A model generated the notes under the pieces. That model had not been told where the DNA came from, ran no database searches, and saw nothing but the letters and a program-made list of their open reading frames with translations. This document shows, piece by piece, positions 32,468 through 38,276 of a DNA stretch of 38,276 bases; positions within the stretch are counted from its first letter, which is position 1, and every line of letters begins with the position of its first letter. The stretch comes from an uncultured Clostridia bacterium (GTDB lineage: Bacteria > Bacillota > Clostridia > Christensenellales > Borkfalkiaceae), in assembly GCA_947626685.1 (NCBI GenBank), contig CANQTD010000018.1, forward strand, positions 1 to 38,276, given 5' to 3'. The position numbers and the translations under genes are program-made.

Positions 32468-35400
32468 TCAGACTTTGACGATGGTGATCACGGCCTCGTC
32501 GCCGTTGACGTCGAGCATCTTGGTGAAGCCCTCCGCCCTGCCTTCGGCGACCCTCTCCGCGAGCACGTCCTTCTTGAAATCGCCGCGGTCGAGCACGGTT
32601 TTTGCGCGTCCGTTCGCGACATGGTATACGGCGATGCGGTCGGTCACTTCGAAACCCGCCTCCTTGCGCATGGATTGGATCTTGGAGACGAGCTCGCGCT
32701 CGCAGCCTTCGAGGAGCAAGTCCTCGGTGAGCGCCGTCTCGAGGGCGACGGTGATCCCCCCGCCCTGCGCCGTGGCGTATCCCTCCGCCGAGGAGGTGAA
32801 GATCTGCAGATCTTCTTCGAGAAGGGTGACTTCGCCGCCGAGATCCACCGTGTAGCTTCCGCGCGAGCGGACCGTCTCCACGACTTCTTTCGCGTCGCAC
32901 GAAGCCAAAAATTCGCTGATCGCCCTGAGTTTTTTGCCGTACTTGGGCCCGAGAGTGCGGAGCTGCGGTTTGACGGAATAGCTCACGAGGGAATCGCCCC
33001 CCTTCACCCGCTTCATCTTTTTGACGTTGAGCTCGTCGAGCACGACCGCCTCGAGTTCTCCCTCGAGACGAAGCTCCCGCTCGCACGCGACAAGCATTTC
33101 GGAGAGGGGCTGGCGGTTCTTCAGATTGTTCGAGTTGCGCGCGCTCCTGCCGAGTTCGACGATCTTCAAAACGTCCTCCATGCCCTCTTCGAGCGCGGCG
33201 TCCACCCATACCATGTCCGCGACGGGGTAGTCGCAAAGGTGCACGGAGACGGGCGCGCCGGGATAGAACGCGGGCACGAGGTTGCGGTACATCATCTCCG
33301 CCATGAAGGGCGTGTAGGGCGCGATAAGCTTGGCGAGCGTGGTGAGGACGGTGTAGAGCGTGGTGTACGCCGCCGCCTTGTCCTCCGTCATTTCGGGCCC
33401 CCAATAGCGGTCGCGGCCGCGGCGCACATACCAATTCGAGAGCTCGTCGGAGAACTCCTGTATGGCGCGCGCGCTGTCCGTGATATTGTAGTTCGCGAGC
33501 ATCTCGTCGGTATTTTTGACGAGCGTGTTGAGCTTCGAGAGCACCCACTTGTCCATGAGGGACAGCTTGCACTTCTTCAAATCATATTTTGAGGGATCGT
33601 AGCCGTCGATCTCCGCATAGAGGGTGAAGAAGGCATAGCTGTTCCAGAGCGTGCCCTGAAACTTGCGCTGGGATTCGGAGACGGCTTCCGCCGAGAAGCG
33701 GGACGGGATCCACGGCGCGCTGTTCGTGTAGAAGTACCAGCGCACGGCGTCTGCGCCCTGTTTGTCGAGCACGCTCCACGGGTCGACGACGTTCCCCTTG
33801 TGCTTGCTCATCTTGACGCCGTCCTTATCGTTGACGTGGCCGAGCACGATGCAATTCTTGAAGGGCGCGCGGTCGAAGAGAATAGTGGAAATGACGAGCA
33901 GCACATAGAACCAGCCGCGCGTCTGGTCCACCGCCTCGGAGATGAAGTCGGCGGGGAAGGTCTCCTCGAAGAGGTCTTTGTTCTCAAAGGGATAGTGGTA
34001 CTGCGCGAAGGGCATGGAGCCCGAATCGAACCAGCAGTCGATGACCTCGGGGGTGCGCTTCATCTTGCCGCCGCACTTTCCGCAGGTGCAGGTGAGGCCG
34101 TCGAGATACGGACGGTGCAGCTCGATATCTTCGGGCGCGCCCGTCTTTTCCGAGAGTTCCCTGCGCGAACCGATGACCTCGATCGCGCCGCAGTCCTCAC
34201 ACACCCAGACGGGGAGCGGCGTCCCCCAATAGCGGTCGCGGGAGAGCCCCCAATCGATCACGTTTTCGAGGAAGTTCCCCATCCTCCCCTCTTTGATGTT
34301 TTCGGGCATCCAATTCACCGAGCGGTTGTTCGCGATGAGCCGCTCTTTGACCGCGGTCGTCTTGATGAACCAGCTCGAACGCGCATAGTACATGAGCGGG
34401 GTGTCGCACCGCCAGCAATGGGGATAGTCGTGCTCAAAGGGCAACGCCTTGAACAGCTTGCCCTGCTTTTTCAGAAGGTCGAGAATGACTTTGTCCGCCT
34501 TCTTGATGAAGAGCCCGTCGAGCTCGGGGCAGCGCCCGTCGAAGAGCCCCTGTTCGTTGACGAGGGAAATGACGGGCAGACCGTAGTTCTTGCCCACATT
34601 GTAGTCGTCCTGCCCGAACGCGGGCGCAATGTGCACGACGCCCGTGCCGTCCGTGAGGGTGACATAGGGATCGCAGACGACCTCATACACCCGACGGTAG
34701 GTATTCTTGGTAGCGGCAAGGTCGCCCTGCGCCCACGGGAGAAGGGGCTCGTATTTCGTGCCCTCATATTCCTTTCCCGTCTTTTTGCAAAGGACGGTAT
34801 AGTTCTCGAAGAACTTGCCCGCGAGGGCCTCGGCGAGAATGTAGCGCACGCCTTCGCCGTCCTCGATCTCGACGTACTGCTCGGCGGGATTCATGCAGAG
34901 GGCGACGTTGGAAGGAAGCGTCCACGGCGTCGTCGTCCACGCGAGAATATAGGTGTTTTCCGACCCCATTACGCGAAAACGGGCGATGGCGGACATCTCT
35001 TTGACGAGCTTGTACCCCTGCGCGACTTCGTGCGAGGAGATCGCCGTCCCGCAGCGGGGGCAGTAGGGAACGATCTTGTGCCCCTTGTACAAAAGCCCCT
35101 TTTTGTGGATCTCTTTGAGGGCCCACCACTCCGATTCGATATACTCGTCGTGATAGGTGACGTAGGGATGATCCATGTCCACCCAATAGCCGACCGCGTC
35201 CGACATTTTCTCCCACTCGCTCTGGTACTGCCAGACCGATTGCTTGCAACGCTTGTTGAAGGGCTCGATGCCGTACTTCTCGATCTCCTTTTTCCCGTCG
35301 ATGCCGAGGGACTTCTCCACTTCGAGCTCGACAGGGAGACCGTGCGTATCCCACCCCGCCTTGCGGAGGACGTGCCTGCCCTTCATCGTGTGATAGCGGG

Positions 35401-35605
35401 GGATGATGTCTTTCATCACGCGGGTCAGAATGTGCCCGATATGCGGCTTGCCGTTCGCCGTGGGAGGCCCGTCGAAAAAGGAGAACTCCTCTCCCCCCTC
35501 GTTCTTCTCGATGGATCTCTCAAAGACTTTGTTCTCCTTCCAGAAGCGCGCGATCTCTTTTTCGCGCTCAACAAAATTGAGAGACGTATCTACCTTCTTG
35601 TACAT
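32468..35605 (-). CDS. ileS: Isoleucyl-tRNA synthetase, long C-terminal (type 2-like)
   Basis: Charges tRNA-Ile with isoleucine. The protein has 1045 residues. PHIGH at 54-58 is the class I signature and KMSKH at 598-602 the second. Between them lies the CP1 editing domain (AWTTTPWTLPSNVA, then DGTGVVHIAPAFGQDDY). CPRCGTAISSHEV and the knuckle CGKCGGK are zinc-binding. A long anticodon-binding part and extra C-terminal domain follow (SDELSNWYVRRGRDRYWGPE, LKNRQPL). KMSKH and the long tail fit the type 2 IleRS of many Clostridia, often less sensitive to mupirocin. The start at 35605 follows GAGGAGGG; a longer frame would cross the promoter. Confidence 0.97.
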   Translation of the reverse strand: MYKKVDTSLNFVEREKEIARFWKENKVFERSIEKNEGGEEFSFFDGPPTANGKPHIGHILTRVMKDIIPRYHTMKGRHVLRKAGWDTHGLPVELEVEKSLGIDGKKEIEKYGIEPFNKRCKQSVWQYQSEWEKMSDAVGYWVDMDHPYVTYHDEYIESEWWALKEIHKKGLLYKGHKIVPYCPRCGTAISSHEVAQGYKLVKEMSAIARFRVMGSENTYILAWTTTPWTLPSNVALCMNPAEQYVEIEDGEGVRYILAEALAGKFFENYTVLCKKTGKEYEGTKYEPLLPWAQGDLAATKNTYRRVYEVVCDPYVTLTDGTGVVHIAPAFGQDDYNVGKNYGLPVISLVNEQGLFDGRCPELDGLFIKKADKVILDLLKKQGKLFKALPFEHDYPHCWRCDTPLMYYARSSWFIKTTAVKERLIANNRSVNWMPENIKEGRMGNFLENVIDWGLSRDRYWGTPLPVWVCEDCGAIEVIGSRRELSEKTGAPEDIELHRPYLDGLTCTCGKCGGKMKRTPEVIDCWFDSGSMPFAQYHYPFENKDLFEETFPADFISEAVDQTRGWFYVLLVISTILFDRAPFKNCIVLGHVNDKDGVKMSKHKGNVVDPWSVLDKQGADAVRWYFYTNSAPWIPSRFSAEAVSESQRKFQGTLWNSYAFFTLYAEIDGYDPSKYDLKKCKLSLMDKWVLSKLNTLVKNTDEMLANYNITDSARAIQEFSDELSNWYVRRGRDRYWGPEMTEDKAAAYTTLYTVLTTLAKLIAPYTPFMAEMMYRNLVPAFYPGAPVSVHLCDYPVADMVWVDAALEEGMEDVLKIVELGRSARNSNNLKNRQPLSEMLVACERELRLEGELEAVVLDELNVKKMKRVKGGDSLVSYSVKPQLRTLGPKYGKKLRAISEFLASCDAKEVVETVRSRGSYTVDLGGEVTLLEEDLQIFTSSAEGYATAQGGGITVALETALTEDLLLEGCERELVSKIQSMRKEAGFEVTDRIAVYHVANGRAKTVLDRGDFKKDVLAERVAEGRAEGFTKMLDVNGDEAVITIVKV

Positions 35606-35669
35606 GGTACCCTCCTCGGCGGTCACACGCGGCATTTTTCGGCCCGTAACGGATCTGATCCGTGATTTT

Positions 35670-35698
35670 ATTATAGCGCATTTGCGTGCGAAAGGCAA
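35670..35698 (-). promoter_or_regulatory. Promoter of ileS
   Basis: On the minus strand: TTGCCT (35693-35698), a 17-bp spacer, TATAAT (35670-35675). The leader is only about 58 nt with a CGGATC-A-GATCCG hairpin. No T-box sequence is present. Confidence 0.8.
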
Positions 35699-35793
35699 GC
35701 ATTTTCGGGGTCTCGCGCGCGATTCTGCACACGGAATTCGGAATGCTGCCTTTTTTCGTCCTTTTGCCCCGTTTGTGCCCCGCCAACTCCCCC

Positions 35794-35827
35794 AAAAAGA
35801 AAAGTCCCCAAAACTCGCCGTTCGGGG
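35794..35827 (-). terminator. Terminator of the second small-RNA unit
   Basis: On the minus strand CCCCGAAC pairs with GTTTTGGGG (one bulge), then ACTTTTCTTTTT. Confidence 0.65.
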
Positions 35828-35901
35828 CACTGTCGCAAAGACTTGCAACGAGCTTGAACGCTTATAAAGCGTCCAACTGATTCATGGTAACATAATGGAA
35901 A
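35794..35901 (-). ncRNA. Candidate small RNA, second of a tandem pair upstream of ileS
   Basis: Predicted transcript of about 108 nt between a consensus promoter and a terminator, with no credible coding frame (the only ATG opens seven codons). It shows two clear hairpins: ACGCTT-TAT-AAGCGT, and GTTGCAA-GTCT-TTGCGAC with one wobble, before the terminator hairpin. I do not recognise the family. It could also be an orphan leader that lost its gene. It ends before the ileS promoter, so it is unlikely to be an ileS leader. Confidence 0.45.
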
Positions 35902-35907
35902 CGTTAA

Positions 35908-35936
35908 CTTGTACGCAACGTCCAGCCAGTTGTCAA
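35908..35936 (-). promoter_or_regulatory. Promoter of the second small RNA
   Basis: On the minus strand: TTGACA (35931-35936), a 17-bp spacer, TACAAG (35908-35913). It lies directly downstream of the first small RNA's T-run. Confidence 0.65.
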
Positions 35937-35941
35937 AAGTA

Positions 35942-36022
35942 TAAAAAAGAAAAGGTTGGGGGCACCGATAAATCGTTTTTCCGCAACGTTCAAGCCCGAG
36001 GGCGAACAAAACAACCTTTTCT
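35942..36022 (-). ncRNA. Candidate structured small RNA, about 81 nt, unidentified
   Basis: The predicted first base (7 nt after the -10) begins an 11-bp perfect helix: AGAAAAGGTTG (36022-36012 on the minus strand) pairs with CAACCTTTTCT (35958-35948), which runs into a T6 tract. The 5' and 3' ends thus close the whole RNA and form the terminator. The enclosed part has a GTTC-GCC-CTCG-GGC-TT-GAAC hairpin and a GTTGCGG...GGTGCCCC strand pair with a small AT-rich hairpin. It lacks the GGAAG-type loop of SRP RNA and does not match tmRNA, T-box or common riboswitches as I know them. Confidence 0.65.
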
Positions 36023-36028
36023 ATGATT

Positions 36029-36057
36029 ATTGTATACACCCACGAATGAAATGTCAA
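36029..36057 (-). promoter_or_regulatory. Consensus promoter of the 81-nt small RNA
   Basis: On the minus strand: TTGACA (36052-36057), a 17-bp spacer, TACAAT (36029-36034). Confidence 0.8.
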
Positions 36058-36120
36058 GAGGTTTCCGCAAAAAATTGAGGATTCATTGCTGAAACTCGGG
36101 CGATAAAATTTCCGCGAAGC

Positions 36121-36290
36121 ATGGAACTGTCATGTCGAGCGAAGCTGGGACATCTCTATCCTATCGGGGCGCGGCCGAGAGCTCGCCCCCTCCGTGGGGG
36201 AGGATATGGGGGTGGGGCGGATTCTAAATCGTACCCACTACAGTCACTGCGTGACAGCTCCTCCTCGGGAGGAGCCAAGACGCCCGCCCC
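36121..36290. repeat. Dispersed intergenic repeat, compact copy
   Basis: Begins with a TGTCATGTCGAGCGAAGC-type motif, then CGCCCCCTCCGTGGGGGAGG, AAATCGTACCCAC, and at 36241-36276 a 36-nt block identical to 28108-28143. It carries the TCAC-TGC-GTGA and GCTCCTCC-TCG-GGAGGAGC hairpins. Compared with the 28-kb copy, the part between AAATCGTACCCAC and CAGTCAC is shorter. Confidence 0.7.
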
Positions 36291-36324
36291 TCTGTCCCCT
36301 TTGGAGCGGCTATGCTGAACAGTA

Positions 36325-36366
36325 AGCAGCGGGCGGGAGCGACAATGGTCGCTCCCGCCCGCTGCT
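36325..36366. repeat. Perfect 19-bp hairpin downstream of the HMA gene
   Basis: The arms at 36325-36343 and 36348-36366 are perfectly complementary (AGCAGCGGGCGGGAGCGAC and its complement) around AATG. No T-run follows on either strand. It may act as a 3' stabiliser or factor-dependent terminator for the HMA gene, or be part of a dispersed element. Confidence 0.65.
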
Positions 36367-36433
36367 CTATATGGTCTGCCGCACGCATAGCTGTGTTCTT
36401 GCCGCGCCGCGGCGCAACAGAGTCGCCCATAGA

Positions 36434-36658
36434 TCAACCGAAGATACCCTTCCGCGGACGGATGGCGTCTACGATGAATCCCGCAAGTTCGAGACAAGCG
36501 GTGAGCGCGCTGTCGGGAAGCGTCGTCTCGACGAATACGAGATTTTTCTTATAGTTGGCTTTCGCGCCCGATACGCCGTCCAGCAAAAGCAGCTTGCGTT
36601 CCGCCCGTTCGGCGCATTTCTTACAACAAAGATCCTTGATCTCAATGACTTTCTTCAT
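36434..36658 (-). CDS. Small heavy-metal-associated (HMA) domain protein
   Basis: A protein of 74 residues from ATG at 36658. A single ferredoxin-like HMA fold: beta strand KVIEIKDL, metal-binding C12-K-K-C15 (preceded by another Cys, in place of the usual Met-x-Cys), helix AERAERKLLLLDGV, strand GAKANYKKNLVFVET, and a second helix near ALTACLELAGF. Such proteins act as copper or other soft-metal chaperones. No metal ATPase or CsoR-type repressor is nearby, so the metal is unknown. The start sits one base after the expected transcription start, so the mRNA may be leaderless; another in-frame ATG at 36667 overlaps the -10. Confidence 0.85.
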   Translation of the reverse strand: MKKVIEIKDLCCKKCAERAERKLLLLDGVSGAKANYKKNLVFVETTLPDSALTACLELAGFIVDAIRPRKGIFG

Positions 36659-36665
36659 ATGGGGC

Positions 36666-36694
36666 ATTATACATCTTGTGCAGCGATTTGTAAA
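36666..36694 (-). promoter_or_regulatory. Promoter of the HMA gene
   Basis: On the minus strand: TTTACA (36689-36694), a 17-bp spacer, TATAAT (36666-36671). No copper-repressor palindrome was noticed. The stretch 36695-36817 shows no gene. Confidence 0.7.
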
Positions 36695-36817
36695 ATATTT
36701 TCCGCCCGTCCTTAAAACCGCCCCGCAAAGGAAACGAACGAACTGTTTTTATGATAGAAATTCACAAAATATACGCACAGCGGGCAAATTTTCCAAAGAA
36801 AATGTTCGCGCGAATCC

Positions 36818-36846
36818 TTGCCTTCTTCGGCGGGTTCTGCTATAAT
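36818..36846 (+). promoter_or_regulatory. Promoter of the 6S-like RNA
   Basis: TTGCCT (36818-36823), a 17-bp spacer, TATAAT (36841-36846). Confidence 0.75.
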
Positions 36847-36851
36847 AAGTA

Positions 36852-37036
36852 AGACGTCTGCGGTGTTCGGGGTTCGGGAAAAACGTAATCCACAAAGTAC
36901 ACCCGGGAGCGTCGGTTAGGCGTAATAGGCAAGGTCTGTACGAGAATACGGAAAGTCTGACGTACGTCTACCGCGCACCCACCTGCGAGAAGCGGGTTAA
37001 ACCTTTTTCGAGGCGCGGCACAGGCGGATGTCTTTT
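36852..37036 (+). ncRNA. Long structured RNA, candidate 6S RNA
   Basis: About 185 nt from the predicted start to a T6 tract. The 5' end AGACGTCTGC pairs with GGCGGATGTCT just before the T-run, so the molecule closes on itself and this stem also terminates. Internal hairpins include ACCTGC-GAGAA-GCGGGT, CTGTA-CGAGAA-TACGG and GCGTC-GGTTA-GGCGT. Length, closing stem, own promoter and lack of a coding frame fit 6S RNA (ssrS), which binds the RNA polymerase holoenzyme. I cannot trace the central promoter-mimic bubble with confidence, so another structured RNA class is possible. Confidence 0.55.
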
Positions 37037-37079
37037 TTCGAAAATCACGAAATTTTTTGCGGAATCCGCGTAAAATCGG

Positions 37080-37108
37080 TTGCAAAGTTTCATCTTATAT
37101 GCTATAAT
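37080..37108 (+). promoter_or_regulatory. tRNA-Glu promoter
   Basis: TTGCAA (37080-37085), a 17-bp spacer, TATAAT (37103-37108). It precedes both the disrupted and the intact tRNA copies. Confidence 0.8.
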
Positions 37109-37159
37109 CAACAAGCAATCGGAGCTTCGCTTGCCGCAGATCCGATGCGCTTCCAACTC

Positions 37160-37265
37160 GGCCTTGTGGTCAAGCGGTTAAGACGGCGCCCTCTCACGGC
37201 GCAATCCCGGGTTCGCCCGACGCAAAGCGGCGCACGAGCCCGCAGGGCGAAGTATCCCCGGCAAG
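37160..37265 (+). pseudogene. Disrupted tRNA-Glu copy
   Basis: The first 56 nt (37160-37215) are identical to the intact tRNA-Glu: acceptor 5' strand, D arm, CUC anticodon arm and start of the T arm. The match ends in the T loop. A segment bounded by the inverted repeat TTCGCCC (37212-37218) / GGGCGAA (37245-37251) follows. Then comes ATCCCCGGCAAG (37254-37265), which resembles the missing T-arm half; the acceptor 3' strand is absent. The remnant also fits a local CCCGGC-AA-GCCGGG palindrome, so its tRNA origin is not certain. Confidence 0.75.
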
Positions 37266-37287
37266 CCGGGAAACAAAAATTTCATAT

Positions 37288-37362
37288 GGCCTTGTGGTCA
37301 AGCGGTTAAGACGGCGCCCTCTCACGGCGCAATCCCGGGTTCGATTCCCGGCAAGGTCACCA
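37288..37362 (+). tRNA. tRNA-Glu (anticodon CUC)
   Basis: 75 nt with encoded CCA. The acceptor GGCCTTG pairs with CAAGGTC. The anticodon arm GCGCC-CTCTCAC-GGCGC gives anticodon CUC. The T arm CCGGGTTCGATTCCCGG is intact. It is followed directly by a terminator. Confidence 0.97.
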
Positions 37363-37369
37363 CTCTGTA

Positions 37370-37415
37370 ACAAAGTCGAACCCTCATTGAGTTGAGGGAG
37401 CGGCTTTGTTTTTTT
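37370..37415 (+). terminator. Terminator after tRNA-Glu
   Basis: CAAAGTCG pairs with CGGCTTTG and, inside, CCCTCA with TGAGGG, followed by T7. Confidence 0.85.
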
Positions 37416-37423
37416 ATGCCGCC

Positions 37424-37457
37424 AGCCGTGCAGAATTGCCCTGTACGGCTTTTCTTT
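37424..37457 (+). terminator. Second hairpin terminator in tandem
   Basis: AGCCGTGCA pairs with TGTACGGCT (one wobble), then TTTCTTT. Confidence 0.6.
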
Positions 37458-37549
37458 ATGAACTCCGGTGTCATTCTCGGCGGGGATTTTGCAAGGCTTA
37501 TAAACGCTTTTTGCGCTCTCATTTTCGGCGGCGGTTTATGCCGCGAAAG

Positions 37550-37673
37550 GCTCTTGACATGAGAAAGACGTGCGGTAGGCTATTTGCCAAAGGCAAGAAA
37601 AAAGCCCCGCAGGGGCGGGATACTTGGCGCATTGCCATAAATACCGCACGTCTGCGAGGCTCGTGTCAAGAGC
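37550..37673. repeat. Long inverted repeat near the recombinase-element end
   Basis: The left arm (37550-37577) has GCTCTTGACA and AGACGTGCGGTA; the right arm (37642-37673) has TACCGCACGTCT and TGTCAAGAGC. The 10-bp and 12-bp parts pair perfectly, with unequal middles. The loop holds a terminator and a TTGCC-AAA-GGCAA hairpin. It may be a crossover-adjacent or regulatory structure of the mobile element. Confidence 0.65.
37598..37616 (-). terminator. Terminator of the serine recombinase gene
   Basis: On the minus strand GCCCC-TGC-GGGGC is followed by TTTTTT. Confidence 0.8.
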
Positions 37674-37697
37674 ACCGTGGAATAAATAGCCGTCGTT

Positions 37698-38276
37698 TTA
37701 TCGTATAAAAAGCGTTACGCTCATGGTGGTAAATCCTACTTTGAATGAGTTCATATAAAAGGAAAAGCCCCGACTTTCGTCAGGGCTGTCCGTTGATTTG
37801 TTCATGGGGCTGTTGTAGTAGATTTCTATGCGGTCGTCGTATAAGACGATTTCCTTTATCAGATAGTTTACAAGCATTTGCGGCTCTGCTTTCAAGGCTT
37901 CCGCGTAATATTTCCGTATTTCCTTTTCGGTAATAATGACCGATTCTTTGGCTTGCTCTACGGCGATCATCTTTTCGAGTTCTTCCTGCCGCTCCTCATA
38001 GCCTTTGAGATATTGCGTGGTGGACTTGGTGATAACGCCCTGTGCTATCGCTTTCATCATGTTGTCGATTGCCGTTTGGACTTCTCTCTGTTCCCGTTGC
38101 AACGCCGTCAAGGTCGAATTGACTTGCAGGTTTCGCTGTTGCATGGCAAGAATCCCGTTTACGATTGTTTCCATAACTTGCGGCTCACTCAATTTTTGGA
38201 CGGTCACATTGATGACAAGGTTTTCAAGCACGTCCTTTTGTATGGTTTCCTTATGGCACTCCGTAAGTTTCATCTT
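37698..38276 (-). CDS. Large serine recombinase, C-terminal part (runs off window)
   Basis: The C-terminal 192 or so residues of a site-specific recombinase; the frame is open to the window edge. CHKETIQKDVLENLVINVTV is the end of the recombinase zinc-ribbon region. A coiled-coil segment follows (about residues 45-115 of the visible part; LTALQREQREVQTAIDNMMK, ITKSTTQYLKGYEERQEELE), then LVNYLIKEIVLYDDRIEIYY and SPDESRGFSFY, the usual end of TnpX/Tn-type large serine recombinases of Clostridia elements. The catalytic Ser domain lies outside the window. These enzymes integrate and excise conjugative or mobilisable elements. Confidence 0.9.
   Translation of the reverse strand, partial: KMKLTECHKETIQKDVLENLVINVTVQKLSEPQVMETIVNGILAMQQRNLQVNSTLTALQREQREVQTAIDNMMKAIAQGVITKSTTQYLKGYEERQEELEKMIAVEQAKESVIITEKEIRKYYAEALKAEPQMLVNYLIKEIVLYDDRIEIYYNSPMNKSTDSPDESRGFSFYMNSFKVGFTTMSVTLFIR

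Noticed and set aside
35606..35848. N-terminal extension of ileS
   Set aside because: It would cross the ileS promoter, and MYKKVDTSLNF with GAGGAGGG is the normal IleRS start.
35606..36060. T-box riboswitch for ileS
   Set aside because: No conserved T-box sequence; separate promoters and terminators split the region into independent units.

Overview
The window looks like a chromosomal segment of an anaerobic, fairly GC-rich member of the Clostridia (Bacillota). Reasons: rubrerythrin, class A RNase P RNA, a HelD helicase, an SdpR/SdpI-like pair, sigma-A-type promoters (TTGACA/TATAAT, 16-18 bp spacers), strong GGAGG ribosome binding sites, and a recombinase end typical of Clostridia mobile elements. 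Family-level placement cannot be made from sequence inspection alone.

Layout. 1-1.2 kb: 3' part of an IS30-family transposase. 1.3-6.1 kb: rubrerythrin (+), then on the minus strand a HAD nucleotidase, a HelD-like helicase and an SdpI/SdpR-like pair. 6.3-24.5 kb: an 18-kb minus-strand cluster that dominates the window. In transcription order it holds a 3967-residue exported protein, a zinc-ribbon/ABC ATPase fusion, an ABC-2-type permease and an 1148-residue membrane-anchored protein. The last three genes overlap each other, and one terminator follows the last. The giant protein has InlB-B/Flg_new-like repeats at both ends, two long arrays of MBG/YDG-like beta modules, a beta-helix-like zone and a C-terminal Hint (hedgehog/intein) domain. 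24.8-26.8 kb: divergent rnpB and pyruvate kinase. 26.9-30.9 kb: an RpiR regulator with a palindromic operator, a small XRE regulator, and a radC-sensor kinase-response regulator operon. 31.0-35.6 kb: M20 dipeptidase and ileS, convergent. 35.7-37.4 kb: an RNA-rich zone with two unidentified tandem small-RNA genes, a 6S-like RNA, a disrupted tRNA-Glu copy and an intact tRNA-Glu(CUC), plus a small HMA metal-binding protein. 37.4-38.3 kb: the end of an element carrying a large serine recombinase.

How the genes may work together. The best candidate for an undescribed system is the 6.3-24.5 kb cluster: a giant surface protein with a self-processing Hint domain, a dedicated ABC transporter, and a second surface protein with an N-terminal anchor. 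The Hint domain keeps the N-terminal Cys and the T-x-x-H motif but has Thr where inteins have the terminal Asn. That suggests N-terminal cleavage or transfer rather than splicing. The second notable area is the pair of unidentified small RNAs upstream of ileS, each with its own consensus promoter and terminator.
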